Counted from the stretch's first letter, positions 50,001 to 59,340 are shown. The stretch is DNA of 64,000 nt from Opitutaceae bacterium (GCA_016794625.1 JAEUGY010000084.1:1-64000); one strand, 5' to 3'. Translations and numbers: made by a program. Notes: generated by a model from the letters alone, not told the origin.

Positions 50001-51007
50001 GTTCGGGCGTGGGGCTGGCGTTGGTGAAGGAGCTGATGGAGGCAATTGGCGGCCGCATCGAAGTGGAGAGTCCGGTCGAGGACGGGCATGGCTCCTGTTT
50101 CCGCGCCGTGTTTCCGCTCGTGGGCGAAGAACCTCCACCGGAGACGACCGTGGTCGAGCCTGCGGCGGACGCGACCGAAGAAAACCCTCCCGCGGAGAAG
50201 GAGCTGGTGCTCGTGATCGAGGACACGCCGGCGCTGCGGCAGTTTCTGACCGACGCCTTGAGCGGCCGGTTCCGCGTGCACAGCGCGGCCGATGTCACCG
50301 CGGGACTGGAGCAGGCCCGCACTTTGATCCCGGATCTGATCGTATCGGACGTCATGCTGGGTGACGGCGATGGCTTTGCCGTGTGCCAGAAACTCAAGCA
50401 GGATCCGCACACGTCGCACATTCCCGTGATTCTGCTCACGGTGCTGCGATCGGACGAGCACCGGCAGAAGGCCTTTGAGAGCGGGGCGGATGATTTCATC
50501 ACGAAGCCCGTCTCCACCCGCCTTCTGCAGCTCAAGATTCAGAATCTGCTGGCGACCCAGAGGCGCAACCGGGAGCGGATCCAAAAGCAGTTCTGCGACG
50601 ACCACCGGATCAGCGGACTGGCGGACGCCGACCAGGCATTCATCGACCAGGTCAATGCGATCATCGACGAGCGCATGGGCGACGAGCAGTTCGAGGTGAA
50701 TGCGCTCGCGCGGAAACTGGGTTTCAGTCGCAGCGCGTTCTACCGCAAGTTCACCGGCCTGACGGATGTCTCCCCGGCCGCCTTCATTCGAACGCGCCGC
50801 CTGCGGCGGGCGGCGGAATGGCTCGCCGCCGGCACCAAGAATGTCACGGAGGCGGCATTCGCCGCCGGTTTCTCCGACTCCGGCTACTTCAGCCGCGTCT
50901 TCAAGGAAGAGTTCAAGTGCCTGCCCTCGACGTTCACCCGCAATCACTCCACACGCATCGCACCGGAGTCGGCCGCCGCCGGACCGTCCCGGCCGCCGGG
51001 GGAGTGA
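47045..51007 (+). CDS. hybrid two-component system sensor/regulator (HTCS)
   Basis: 1320 aa from the ATG at 47045; a GTG at 47006 is an alternative. One-protein sensor and regulator: signal peptide/TM (GLWVGWILSLVIFPARLFPA), periplasmic reg_prop beta-propellers (~residues 40-650, e.g. SSRGDLYVTARKATFRLSKG), a Y_Y_Y-type domain (WLEYSHRIDQGAWSVFSPAV), TM (AWFIGLIAGVVLVFAGLVTI), then HisKA with phospho-accepting His810 (FFTNISHEIKTPLSLILGPV), HATPase (GVGLALVKELMEAIGGRIEV), a receiver with Asp1102 (LIVSDVMLGDGDGFAVCQKL), and a C-terminal AraC helix-turn-helix (ARKLGFSRSAFYRKFTGLTD, then AAFAAGFSDSGYFSRVFKEE). HTCS regulators sense oligosaccharides and control adjacent polysaccharide loci, here the fucan-type locus converging on it. 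Confidence 0.96.
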   Translation: MTLSWPGIFTLLPGRGLWVGWILSLVIFPARLFPAGTPADYREDPLSDRWRWHRVETLDGVKTALVQVASQDLVYFAVGGTGLISFDGLTSTALAPPDDPLFEAITSLFVSSRGDLYVTARKATFRLSKGSWRRVASAGRGIRASRVFAESEDGIIWAAVDGGILRVHPAGDVAVLPFPERLLALCLGPLDRSLWMTGHQGELWEWPLPDGTSAPDRSARKVQAGTDHDVASASLLRAQDGRIWSINSDLRLPVSVFDPQTNTWEQVNLSGLGGDNRNFAISEGENGSIWISSRGALHVRQGEDWQIFRSPDYTVPGTVFHIAHLPDQSVLLVDTGGSVLHLDCGRQSGRSFAGLHYQASTAEGHDLFISAGSQIVLRSDEQELRRHEPHITGVDTPVAARVLRDGRWLVVGSNQGGAAAAISDGVTWRHYPLPSLALSISHLGVLERANGEIWLGCAQEPREFTGITGGLAILRPMPDGTFTVELRLPPVVPFRNWSLRESPKGDVVVGGMGLVSMTDRGYRALPAPPVLQNKWIDQIAFDREGWIWAAAWSDGVFRQTAQGWEGGPASNRAFEYPASFILPLRSGDMVMATPKGFFRYDSGRWAPWLAGTEGLYRGSGEMIEGRQQAVWVNRTHVDWYYRGQRTEPYPREKLAGFRTTEWRHTSAPPDTRWSRPPVEETKDTVLSFAWEGVDAWSKTPRQWLEYSHRIDQGAWSVFSPAVETTINGLGNGLHVIEVRARDSDGNVDPVPARAVFSIVLPLWRQAWFIGLIAGVVLVFAGLVTIVIRQRIRHVLEIERVKLRFFTNISHEIKTPLSLILGPVEELQQHVRDPQQRQYLSLIKVNSERLLVLVNQLLDFRKLQLGKLASHPERSDFLSFIRQCTGDFESSAKEHGVTLSVESPLPALVFRFDAELFHKVVTNLVSNAVKYSPVNGVIRVHVARQAGGGNQGLLEVIDQGPGIPLEEQQRIFELFYRSPNQPGRPEGSGVGLALVKELMEAIGGRIEVESPVEDGHGSCFRAVFPLVGEEPPPETTVVEPAADATEENPPAEKELVLVIEDTPALRQFLTDALSGRFRVHSAADVTAGLEQARTLIPDLIVSDVMLGDGDGFAVCQKLKQDPHTSHIPVILLTVLRSDEHRQKAFESGADDFITKPVSTRLLQLKIQNLLATQRRNRERIQKQFCDDHRISGLADADQAFIDQVNAIIDERMGDEQFEVNALARKLGFSRSAFYRKFTGLTDVSPAAFIRTRRLRRAAEWLAAGTKNVTEAAFAAGFSDSGYFSRVFKEEFKCLPSTFTRNHSTRIAPESAAAGPSRPPGE

Positions 51008-51034
51008 CGCCGCCGGCCTGCGCACCCGGCGAAC

Positions 51035-54000
51035 CTATTCCCGCGGCGGCAGCCAGCCGAGTTCGACGAGGAACGCATCGCACTCCGCGAGGGTGTGCGC
51101 CTTGTCGGGCTCGCGGTTGAAGAACCCGTGTTCGCGTCCCTCATACGTGCGCGCCTCGCAGCGCACCCCGGCCTTTCGCATGCCCTCCACGAAACGCTCC
51201 ACGGTGGGCAGCGACACGAGGGCGTCCTGGGATCCGATGAACACCAGCGCGGGCGGATCATCGGCGCTGATGTGGTCGATGGGCGAATACTGTTTCCAGG
51301 CGGCTCCCATCCGGGCGTGGGCGTAGCCGCCGGGCCCGTTGTCGAACACGGGGTTGAATAGCAGTTGGGCGTTGCCGCGGGGCGAGACGGTCCGGTCGTC
51401 CGCCGGGTCATCGCCGCCCTCGACCATGGAGGCAAAAGCCGCCAGGTGTCCGCCGGCCGAGCCTCCGCCGGCGGCGATCCGGGTGGGGTCGATTCCCAGC
51501 TCCTCCGCGTGGGCCCGCACCCAGCGCATCGCGGAACGGGCATCCTGGATGCAGACCAGCGGAGGCGCGTCGGTCTGCTGCTTTGCGGCGAAGCGATACT
51601 CGACCTGCACGGCGACAAGGCCGCGACGGGCGAAGTGCGCGCAGTGGTCCTTGAATTGAAACAGGGGTCCGCCGACCCAGCCGCCGCCGTGGAAGAACAC
51701 CACGGCCGGACGGCGGTCGCCCCGTCGGGCGTCCGCCGGCTGGCGCACCCACAGGCGAAGGTCACGGCCGTCGATGTTCTTGTAGACGTAGCTGTGATCC
51801 GCCGGATCCGCCTTCGCACCACGATCGTCGACCCGCGCGGGCGTCACCGCCGCGACTGGGGTCGGCGTGAACCGGTACGTCCGGCCGGCCACGGTCTCGA
51901 AGTCGATGCGCCAACCCTCCGGGCTCGGGGTGCTGGTGAGGCCGGGTCCACTGAGGGCATGGGGGAGAAGCAGTCGACAGGGTCGGCCGGCGGTGGACGT
52001 GATCAGCAGCGTATCCACCTTTCCGTCCCGCCAGGTCAGGTCGACCTCGAAACCTCCGCGCGCCCGGAAGCCTCGCAGGCTGCCTGTCTTCCACGCGTCC
52101 GGCCGGGCGGGCAGCACGTGCAGGTGTCCGGTGTGACTCTGGAGCAGCATCTCGGCGATGCCAGCCGTGCCGCCGAGATTGCCATCGATTTGGAACGGCG
52201 GGTGGGCGCACAACAGGTTGTCGTAGGTGCCGCCCGGCAGCTTCATGCCGCTGTGGTTGTGGTGCGTGGTGGGCAGGAGGAGCGCGCCCAGGCTCCGGTA
52301 GGCGCGTTCTCCATCGTGAAGCCGGGCCCAGAAGTTGACCTTCCAGGCGAGGGACCAGCCCGAGGCGTTGTCGCCGCGGAACTCGAGACTCTTACGCGCG
52401 GCGGCCGCGAGCTCCGGGGTGGCGAGAGGCGAAATCTGCTGGCCCGGATAGAGGGCGTAGAGATGGGAAACGTGCCGGTGCTGGTCCTTGGGATCGTCGC
52501 GATCCTCCCGCCACTCCTGCAGCTGGCCCAGACGCCCGATCTTCGGCGGCAGCAGGCGCGTCTGCGCCGCCTGGACCTGGCGCAGGGTGTCATCGTCCTC
52601 GCCCAGTACGCGGGCGGCGGCGAGCAGGTTGTGGAACAGGTCCCAGGCGATCTGCTGGTCCATGGAGGCGCCAATCGACATGCCCCCATGCTCGGGCGAG
52701 AACGAAGGCATTGAGACGAGGTGACCCTCGAATTCGACGAGGTAGTCGAGCCAGAAGAGCGCCGCTTCCTTCATGGCGGGGTAGGCCTGACGGCGCAGGA
52801 ACTCCACGTCCTGCGTGAATTCATAGTGTTCCCAAAGGTGCCGGCACAGCCAGGCGGCCCCGGCCGGGAAGTAGCCCCATTCGCCCCAGTTCACGGCGGT
52901 GTAGCCGAACGGGTTGTTCATGGTATTCACAATCCAGCCACGCGCCTGGAAGAATTCGCGGGCGGACCGCCGTCCGGGCTCACGCAGGGAGTCGATGTAC
53001 TGGTGGAGCGCCCGGTGGCTCTCCGGCAGGTTCGTCGTCTCCGCCGGCCAGTACGCCATCTGCAGATTGATGTTCGTATGGTAGTCGCTCGCCCACTGGG
53101 GATCCATCTCCACGTTCCATTTGCCCTGCAGGTTGGCCGGCAGCGTGGTTTCGCGGGAACTGCTGATGAGGAGGTAGCGGCCGAACTGGAAGTAGAGTGC
53201 ATCGAGTCCGGGGTCCGATGCACCCTCGGCGCGTCGGCGCAGGCGCTCGCCGGTCGGCAGCGTGACCAGGGGGGAGCTGCCGAGGGTCAGGTCCACGCGC
53301 CGGAAGAGACGCTGGTAGTCGGTCTGGTGATCGGCGAGCAGCTGCGCGTGGCCCTTGCGCGCCACGGTGGCGAGGGTTTGCGCATTCAGGGCCGCGTAGT
53401 CGCGACCGGTGTAGTCAGGGGGCTGGTTGAGGTAGCTCGAGGCGAGCGTGACGTAGACATCGACCCGCTGGGTGCCCCGAATCCTGACCTTCTGGTCCCG
53501 GAACTCGACGCGCGTTCCCTCCGGGGTCTCAATGCGTGCGACGGCCTGGAACTTCATTCCGTTGTTGGTGACCACGCCGTCAAGGGTGCAGACCCCGTCG
53601 GCAAAACCCATGCGATCGATCCGGTGAAACGTCTCCAGGCTCACCGCGTACTCAAGACCGCCGGGCTGGTCGTTCTCGAAACGGAACGCGAGCACGCGGT
53701 CCGGATAGCTCGCGAAGGCTGTCCGCCGGTGCCGGGTTGAACCGGTGCGGTAGTCGATCTCGACCACGCCGCGGTCCAGATCCAAGGCGCGACGATAGTC
53801 CGTCACCTCGCCGGCCGTGGACGTTTCCACGATCAGATCGACGGCGGTCTGGTAGGTACCGAAACCCGGAAACTGGATCTTGCCGTCCGGCGGATTGCGC
53901 ACGACTGGCACATTGGCGCTGATCGGAACGGCACGCTTGGGTTTGGGCCCCACAGTGCCGAGAAAACGCTCCCGCATTAGTTTCACGGCCGCGGCCTGCT

Positions 54001-54343
54001 TGCCTTCCTGCAAGAGCTGGCGCACGGGTGCGAGCATGGTGTGCGCGTCCGCCCGGTTGCCGCCGCGATAATCGGGTGATTCTCCGGGTCCGCCGGCCCA
54101 GATGGTCTCTTCATTGAGCGGTATGCGTTCTACGGCGACCTGTCCGCGGATCAGCGCACCCTGGTACCCATTGCCGATCGGCAGGGTGTGCTGGTACCAC
54201 GCCTCTCCCGGTTGATCGAACCACACGCTGACCTCGCGTGCGCCCGCGGGAACGACGCCGAGGAGCGCCGTGCCGGCGAGGAACCCCGCGCGGCGAACCC
54301 CATCGCGGAACTTGCCGGTCAGGGCGGATAGAAGCGTCAACAT
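51035..54343 (-). CDS. GH95 alpha-L-fucosidase/galactosidase fused to an alpha/beta-hydrolase esterase
   Basis: 1102 aa with an N-terminal export signal (FLAGTALLGVVPAGA). Residues ~35-820 form a GH95 enzyme: WYQHTLPIGNGYQGALIRGQ, then PLNEETIWAGGPGES at the N-terminal beta-sandwich, and the (alpha/alpha)6 core with YHTNINLQMAYWPAETTNLP, then NTMNNPFGYTAVNWGEWGYF and HNHSGMKLPGGTYDNLLCAH. Residues ~840-1102 form an alpha/beta hydrolase: VFFHGGGWVGG (oxyanion, His885), AGGGSAGGHLAAF (Ser nucleophile), then FIGSQDALVSLP (Asp) and EGREHGFFNREP (His). The fusion suggests removal of fucose and acyl groups from the same chain. Family and substrate are inferred. Confidence 0.9.
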   Translation of the reverse strand: MLTLLSALTGKFRDGVRRAGFLAGTALLGVVPAGAREVSVWFDQPGEAWYQHTLPIGNGYQGALIRGQVAVERIPLNEETIWAGGPGESPDYRGGNRADAHTMLAPVRQLLQEGKQAAAVKLMRERFLGTVGPKPKRAVPISANVPVVRNPPDGKIQFPGFGTYQTAVDLIVETSTAGEVTDYRRALDLDRGVVEIDYRTGSTRHRRTAFASYPDRVLAFRFENDQPGGLEYAVSLETFHRIDRMGFADGVCTLDGVVTNNGMKFQAVARIETPEGTRVEFRDQKVRIRGTQRVDVYVTLASSYLNQPPDYTGRDYAALNAQTLATVARKGHAQLLADHQTDYQRLFRRVDLTLGSSPLVTLPTGERLRRRAEGASDPGLDALYFQFGRYLLISSSRETTLPANLQGKWNVEMDPQWASDYHTNINLQMAYWPAETTNLPESHRALHQYIDSLREPGRRSAREFFQARGWIVNTMNNPFGYTAVNWGEWGYFPAGAAWLCRHLWEHYEFTQDVEFLRRQAYPAMKEAALFWLDYLVEFEGHLVSMPSFSPEHGGMSIGASMDQQIAWDLFHNLLAAARVLGEDDDTLRQVQAAQTRLLPPKIGRLGQLQEWREDRDDPKDQHRHVSHLYALYPGQQISPLATPELAAAARKSLEFRGDNASGWSLAWKVNFWARLHDGERAYRSLGALLLPTTHHNHSGMKLPGGTYDNLLCAHPPFQIDGNLGGTAGIAEMLLQSHTGHLHVLPARPDAWKTGSLRGFRARGGFEVDLTWRDGKVDTLLITSTAGRPCRLLLPHALSGPGLTSTPSPEGWRIDFETVAGRTYRFTPTPVAAVTPARVDDRGAKADPADHSYVYKNIDGRDLRLWVRQPADARRGDRRPAVVFFHGGGWVGGPLFQFKDHCAHFARRGLVAVQVEYRFAAKQQTDAPPLVCIQDARSAMRWVRAHAEELGIDPTRIAAGGGSAGGHLAAFASMVEGGDDPADDRTVSPRGNAQLLFNPVFDNGPGGYAHARMGAAWKQYSPIDHISADDPPALVFIGSQDALVSLPTVERFVEGMRKAGVRCEARTYEGREHGFFNREPDKAHTLAECDAFLVELGWLPPRE

Positions 54344-54345
54344 GC

Positions 54346-55914
54346 TCAGGGTGCCGTCTGGGCAGGCGGAGTTTTGGCGGGCTGTCCGGTGCGGGTGGAA
54401 TAGAGGGTGACGTCTCCCGTGTTGGGCTGCGGTCTTCCCGGGGTGCTGCGGCCGTCGGCGATGATGCGTTCCATCTTCTGCGTCAGCCGGGCCACGACCT
54501 CGGGGTGTTCGGCCGCCAGGTTGCGGCTTTCACCGATATCCTGGGAGAGATCGTAGAGCTGCACGCGCGGCAGCAGGGCCGCGGCGGCGCTGCCGGGTTT
54601 GGGATCGCTCCAGCCGCCCGAGTCGGCGGCGAAAATCAGTTTCCACTGTTCAGACCGGAGGGAGAGCGCGCCAAAAATGGCGCTGTGCACGAGCGAGTCG
54701 CGCAAGGGCTGCTCCGTGCGGCCGGCAAAGGCGGGGTACTGGCTGACACTGTCCTCCGCCATCGTGTCGGGCAGGGTCTGCCCGAGCATGTCCGCACAGG
54801 TGGCAAACAGATCCTGCAGGCCGGTGAGCTGATGGCTGATGCTGCCGGCCTTCACCCGAGCAGGCCAGCGGACGAGGTACGGGACGCGGTGGCCTCCCTC
54901 CCAGATGTCGGATTTCGTTCCGCGAAAGGTGTGACTCGGATTGTGCTGGCGGGCGAGCAGCTCTGCATAGTTGGCGGAGGGGGAGCACCCATTGTCGCTC
55001 GTCACGATGACCAGGGTGTTCTCCGCGAGTCCGTGACGGTCGAGCGCCGCGAGGACCTGGCCCACGACGGCGTCCGTTTGCATGACAAAGTCGGCGTACG
55101 CATTCAGACCGCTCTTTCCCTTCCATTCCGCGGTTGGAAGGATGGGAGTATGGGGCGAGGTGAGCGGCAGGTAGAGGAAGAAGGGTTGGCCCTGTTTCGC
55201 GGCCGGCGCGCGCGCGCCGATGTACTCCACCGCCTTGGCGGTCACGACAGGTATGACGTCGATCGCCTCGAAGTTTAACCCGGCCGGACCCTTGCGGAAC
55301 CACTCCTTCTCCACCGTGGGAATTTCGGTGGCCCGGTCGTTTTCGATGAAAATGTAGGGCGCCATGTCCAGCGAGGCGCTGATGCCGAAGAAGGTATCGA
55401 AGCCGACCGCTGTCGGGCCGCCCTCGATCGGCCGGGTGTAGTCGACCTTTTTCGGATTCGCGGAGCTGCCAGGGGCGGTGCCGTCGTTCTGGGTCCAGTT
55501 CAGGCCGAGGTGCCATTTGCCGAAGCAGGCGGTGGCGTAACCGTTTTCGCGCAGGAAGGAGGCGACGGTGGCCCGGCCGGGTTCGATCAGGCGCGGGGAG
55601 TAACCGTTGAGCACGCCGTGCTTCATCCGGGAGCGCCAGTTGTAGCGGCCGGTCAGCAGGCTGTAGCGGCTGGGTGTGCAGACTGCGGAACTGGAATGCG
55701 CGTCCGTGAAGACCATGCCCTCGCGGCCGACGCGGTCGATGTGAGGGGTCGGGATCTTGCCCTGCGGATTCAGGTAGGCGACGTCCCCGTATCCGAGATC
55801 ATCGCACAGGATGTAGATAAGGTTGGGTCGTTCCGGTGCGCGGGCGCCGGCCGCGGACAAGGCGCAGGTGACCAGGGCCAGGCCGCAGACAAGGGAGGAA
55901 AAAAGCGAAGACAT
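54346..55914 (-). CDS. secreted sulfatase (type I, Cys-type)
   Basis: 522 aa with signal peptide (SSLVCGLALVTCALSAAGA). Type I sulfatase: PNLIYILCDDLGYGDVAYLN (metal-binding Asp pair), then SAVCTPSRYSLLTGRYNWR, in which Cys79 of CTPSR would be oxidised to formylglycine. Further calcium-site and catalytic residues appear in CFGKWHLGLNW and VIVTSDNGCSPSANY. It needs an anaerobic or aerobic sulfatase-maturing enzyme, not encoded here. It ends 2 bp before the GH95-fusion start, implying coupled expression. Likely removes sulfate esters from fucan-type glycans; the SulfAtlas subfamily cannot be assigned by eye. Confidence 0.95.
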   Translation of the reverse strand: MSSLFSSLVCGLALVTCALSAAGARAPERPNLIYILCDDLGYGDVAYLNPQGKIPTPHIDRVGREGMVFTDAHSSSAVCTPSRYSLLTGRYNWRSRMKHGVLNGYSPRLIEPGRATVASFLRENGYATACFGKWHLGLNWTQNDGTAPGSSANPKKVDYTRPIEGGPTAVGFDTFFGISASLDMAPYIFIENDRATEIPTVEKEWFRKGPAGLNFEAIDVIPVVTAKAVEYIGARAPAAKQGQPFFLYLPLTSPHTPILPTAEWKGKSGLNAYADFVMQTDAVVGQVLAALDRHGLAENTLVIVTSDNGCSPSANYAELLARQHNPSHTFRGTKSDIWEGGHRVPYLVRWPARVKAGSISHQLTGLQDLFATCADMLGQTLPDTMAEDSVSQYPAFAGRTEQPLRDSLVHSAIFGALSLRSEQWKLIFAADSGGWSDPKPGSAAAALLPRVQLYDLSQDIGESRNLAAEHPEVVARLTQKMERIIADGRSTPGRPQPNTGDVTLYSTRTGQPAKTPPAQTAP

Positions 55915-55938
55915 GGTAAGGGGAAACGGAGGGGAGGA

Positions 55939-57624
55939 TCACCGCAGTTCGATCGCGCCGAGATCGGGCCGACCGACGAGGGCCTGGCCGAGGATGTCGT
56001 GTGGCGGGCGCAAGCCAAGCGTCAGCCCCACCTCATCGCCCGGCAGCGCCTCGATCGGCAGGCCGCGGTCCTGCACGAGCGAGCGGTTTCCAGGTGTGTA
56101 GTCGGCCAGTTCAAGACCGCCCCCCCGGAGAAACTCCGGATCTCCGATGAACGGCGCCTGATCCCGCAGTTCCAGCTCGGCCGGCCAGTTTTCGGCGCGG
56201 AGAAAAAGGTTGTGGGCGAAGAGGGTCCGCGGCAACGAGCCGGATTTGGCGTCGTCGGGCTTGAATTGATCGCCCTTCACCCTCCGGCTTTCGCCCATAA
56301 TGTAGAAGATGTTGTTCGCGATCAGCACTCCGTCCGCGGTCGGTGCGATGGCCATCTTGGCGACCAGATCCGCGCGGACGTAGATCGTATTGTTGTAGAA
56401 ATAGGTGTTGGTCGGGCCGGTGCGCTTTCCCTGGCCCACGTAACCACTCAGCCAGAACGTCTTTCCTTCCTGCAGGGCGCCTTGCTTTCCCTTGATCCGG
56501 TGACCGTCGTTGACGCTGATGTTGTAGCGGTAGGCGCAATTGTGGTTGTTGCCCAGGATCTCGCAGAACCCGCCGGCGTTGCCGGCGCTGAGATTGTACT
56601 GCACAACCACGTTGCGGCAATGGTAGTCGATGTGCACGCCGGCGGAGTCACCCGGACCGTTGGCGTTGAGAAAGCGGCTCTTTTCGATCACCACATCCCG
56701 GGTCGACCAGGTCCACAGCCCGCTGCCCCGGGCCCAGTTTCGCGAATCGCGCGCGCTGCCGGAACCGTCGACGTGCAACTGCGAGAAGTGCCCGCCGCGC
56801 ACCCCGGACATCTGCACGCCTGGGCCACCGACGTGGAGGATGGTCACACGCTCCACCTTCACGGACTGGATGCTGTCGGCCGGGCCGGTGAATTTCAGGC
56901 CCGTGTGGTTCACGTGTTCGATCCGGCAGTCCGTGACGGTGATGCCACGCATGCGGGCCTCGGGTGAGCTGACGATGAAGCGAATGCCCCAGCCGTAGGG
57001 AAGGGTGCCGTTCGCCGTGTTCACGTCCCCGGGTGGGCGCACAAACCCGGGCTCCGCAAACGAGACTTCATAGACGTGCAGACGGGAGAGTTCCACGCCC
57101 TCGTACTCGCCGGGGGCCAGCGCCTCGATCAAGACGCCGCAGCGCATCTTTGCGGACGTGGATGGCCCGGGAGCCATGCCCCCGCCGTCGGCGGTGAGCG
57201 CGAGGTCCTGGACCTGGACGTGCTGGCTGTTTTTCAAATGCACCGCCGCCACCTGACCGCGGCCATCGATGAGGGGCCGGGCCGTGGGTGCACCCGGGGT
57301 TGTCGCGTAGCTGGCGAAGACGATGGGCTTTTCGGCGGTTCCGGCGAGGCCGTCACCGGCCAACTGTCCCGTGAAACGCTCTCCGCTGGCCAGCAGCACG
57401 CGGTCTCCGGGTTGGAGCCGCTGGGCGTTGACCCGACCGAGGGTTTGCCACGGAGCGCCGGCGCGGGTACCCGCGTTGCGGTCGTCGCCGTTCGTGGCAT
57501 GGACATAGTAGGTCTCGGCCTCGGCGGTCGCGACGCCGAAGAGGAGCCAGATCGTCGCCCAGCCGAGGTTGAAGGTGCGGTGGGCGCGCCGAAGGCAACC
57601 CGCGGACGTAGGACAAAGACTCAT
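55939..57624 (-). CDS. right-handed parallel beta-helix protein, polysaccharide-active type
   Basis: 561 aa. Signal-like segment around LGWATIWLLFGVATAEAE. The mature part starts TYYVHATNGDDRNAGTRAGA, then PWQTLGRVNAQRLQPGDRVL, the DUF1565/pectin-lyase-like opening. Repeated short turns (VERVTILHVGGPGVQMSGVR, then DVVIEKSRFLNANGPGDSAG, then NVVVQYNLSAGNAGGFCEIL) form the beta-helix coils. The catalytic residues cannot be located by eye, so a lyase or a binding role remains open. The start overlaps the upstream sulfatase stop (ATGA), which places it in the same operon. Confidence 0.9.
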   Translation of the reverse strand: MSLCPTSAGCLRRAHRTFNLGWATIWLLFGVATAEAETYYVHATNGDDRNAGTRAGAPWQTLGRVNAQRLQPGDRVLLASGERFTGQLAGDGLAGTAEKPIVFASYATTPGAPTARPLIDGRGQVAAVHLKNSQHVQVQDLALTADGGGMAPGPSTSAKMRCGVLIEALAPGEYEGVELSRLHVYEVSFAEPGFVRPPGDVNTANGTLPYGWGIRFIVSSPEARMRGITVTDCRIEHVNHTGLKFTGPADSIQSVKVERVTILHVGGPGVQMSGVRGGHFSQLHVDGSGSARDSRNWARGSGLWTWSTRDVVIEKSRFLNANGPGDSAGVHIDYHCRNVVVQYNLSAGNAGGFCEILGNNHNCAYRYNISVNDGHRIKGKQGALQEGKTFWLSGYVGQGKRTGPTNTYFYNNTIYVRADLVAKMAIAPTADGVLIANNIFYIMGESRRVKGDQFKPDDAKSGSLPRTLFAHNLFLRAENWPAELELRDQAPFIGDPEFLRGGGLELADYTPGNRSLVQDRGLPIEALPGDEVGLTLGLRPPHDILGQALVGRPDLGAIELR

Positions 57625-59204
57625 GGCTGCGAGGTACGGGTGTGGGTCTGCGTCAGGCGTTGCAGGCGGTTCTGCAGCGCGGATGCCTTGTCCGGGTGGA
57701 GGGCGAGCACGTTGGTCAACTCACCCGGGTCCGCGGCGAGGTTGAAGAGCAAAGGCTCGGTGATGCGGTTGGCGGAAAACCGCGTATCCGACGGATTGGC
57801 ACCGGAGCCCTGACCGGACACGGGTTTGGAGGCGTTGGCGGGGATGTATTTCCAGTCACCTTCGCGCAGGGCCAGGGTATTGGACAGACCGTGCAGCACG
57901 GTGTGATCGCGGAGATTCCGCTCGGTCCGGCCGAGCAGCACCGCCGACAGGTCCAGGCTGTCGGTGTTGGACTCCATGGGTTGCGTGACTCCGCTGATCG
58001 TGGCGAGGGTTGCGGGCAGGTCGACCAGGCTGAAGAGCTGGTCGCTGACCCGCGGGGCGATCTGGCCGGGCCAGCGGGCGATCAGCGGGACGCGACAAGC
58101 GCCTTCATAGACGAGGTACTTCGCTCCGCGCAGGTCGCCGGCGGGTCGATGTCCGTGGGAATCCTCGACCGAACCGTCGCGGTAGCCATCAAAGAAGATC
58201 GGGCCATTGTCACTGGTGAAGATCACCAGCGTGTTTTCGGCCAGGTTCAGCCGGTCGAGCGCGCGGAGGATTTCTCCGGCCGCCCAGTCGAGTTGCTGGA
58301 TGACATCGCCCCGCACGCCCGTCTGGCTGGTGCCGACAAACGGCGGTTCCGCGACCCGCGGCACGTGGGGTTCGAAGAAGCCGACATAGAGGAAGAACGG
58401 CTGATGCTGATGGGCTTCGAGGTAGGCGGTGGATTTTTGCACCACGGTGGTGGCGAGTTCCTCGTCGCGGAAGCGCGCCGCCGTGCCTCCGCGCATGTAG
58501 CCGATGCGACTGATGCCATGGATGATGGTGCCGGAGTGCTGGGCATCGGCTCCTTGTTTGAGCAGGTCCGGACGATCGATGCCATTGGGCTCGACGCGGA
58601 AGTCCTGCCGGTAGCTGACCTCGATCGGATCGGCCGGATCGAGACCGACGACCCGATGATTCTCCACCCAGACCGAGGGCACGCGATCCACCGTCGCCGG
58701 AATGATGTGACTATAATCGAAGCCAATCTCCAGCGGGCCCGGCTTGATGTCCCGATTGAAATCCACCGGTACCATCCCATCGCCCAGCCCCAGATGCCAT
58801 TTACCGACCACGCCGGTGTGGTAGCCGGCTTCGCGCAACAGGGCCGGCAGCGTGCGCCGGCCCGGTGTGATGCATAGCGGTGCATCCCCGTCGAGGATAC
58901 CGGTCTTCTTGGTGGTCGCCCGCCAGGCGTATTCCCCGGTCAGGATCGCGTAGCGCGTGGGCGTGCAGGTCGACGACGGGGCGTAGCCCTGCGTGAAGCG
59001 CACCCCCTGTTGCGCCATCCGGTCGAGGTGGGGAGTCTTGATGCGGGTGGCGCCATAACTGCCGAGATCGCCAAAGCCCAGATCGTCCGCGACCATCAGC
59101 ACAATGTTCGGCCGGCGGGCGGGAGGCGCGTTCTGACTGCAGACGGTGGAGGCGAGACCCAGCGCGAGAGCCAGGACGCGGGACAGGAAGGGAAGGGAGA
59201 TCAT
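57621..59204 (-). CDS. secreted sulfatase (type I, Cys-type)
   Basis: 527 aa from the ATG at 59204, which opens a signal peptide (LPFLSRVLALALGLASTVCS); the frame extends upstream into non-coding DNA. Sulfatase hallmarks: PNIVLMVADDLGFGDLGSYG and the modification motif STCTPTRYAILTGEYAWR with Cys80 (CTPTR). GKWHLGLGDGMVP, then YVGFFEPHVPR and VIFTSDNGPIFFDGYRDG complete the site. It differs from the downstream sulfatase in sequence, so the two probably remove different sulfate positions. First enzyme gene after the TonB receptor, 136 bp downstream of its stop. Confidence 0.95.
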   Translation of the reverse strand: MISLPFLSRVLALALGLASTVCSQNAPPARRPNIVLMVADDLGFGDLGSYGATRIKTPHLDRMAQQGVRFTQGYAPSSTCTPTRYAILTGEYAWRATTKKTGILDGDAPLCITPGRRTLPALLREAGYHTGVVGKWHLGLGDGMVPVDFNRDIKPGPLEIGFDYSHIIPATVDRVPSVWVENHRVVGLDPADPIEVSYRQDFRVEPNGIDRPDLLKQGADAQHSGTIIHGISRIGYMRGGTAARFRDEELATTVVQKSTAYLEAHQHQPFFLYVGFFEPHVPRVAEPPFVGTSQTGVRGDVIQQLDWAAGEILRALDRLNLAENTLVIFTSDNGPIFFDGYRDGSVEDSHGHRPAGDLRGAKYLVYEGACRVPLIARWPGQIAPRVSDQLFSLVDLPATLATISGVTQPMESNTDSLDLSAVLLGRTERNLRDHTVLHGLSNTLALREGDWKYIPANASKPVSGQGSGANPSDTRFSANRITEPLLFNLAADPGELTNVLALHPDKASALQNRLQRLTQTHTRTSQP

Positions 59205-59340
59205 GCGGCGGTGATGGGTTGAGGGCGCTCCGGGCAGGCGGGTCGAGACGGCGCCCCGCGGCACGGGGGCACGTTGCGACCGCACCCGACTTTCGTGACG
59301 CAGGGCAGGGATGGACGAGGCGCGGACGCTGACGATGGAA

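Noticed and set aside
48752..51025. 757-residue frame antisense to the hybrid two-component gene
   Set aside because: The sense strand encodes HisKA, receiver and AraC domains with their catalytic residues; the antisense product is Arg/His-rich and matches nothing.
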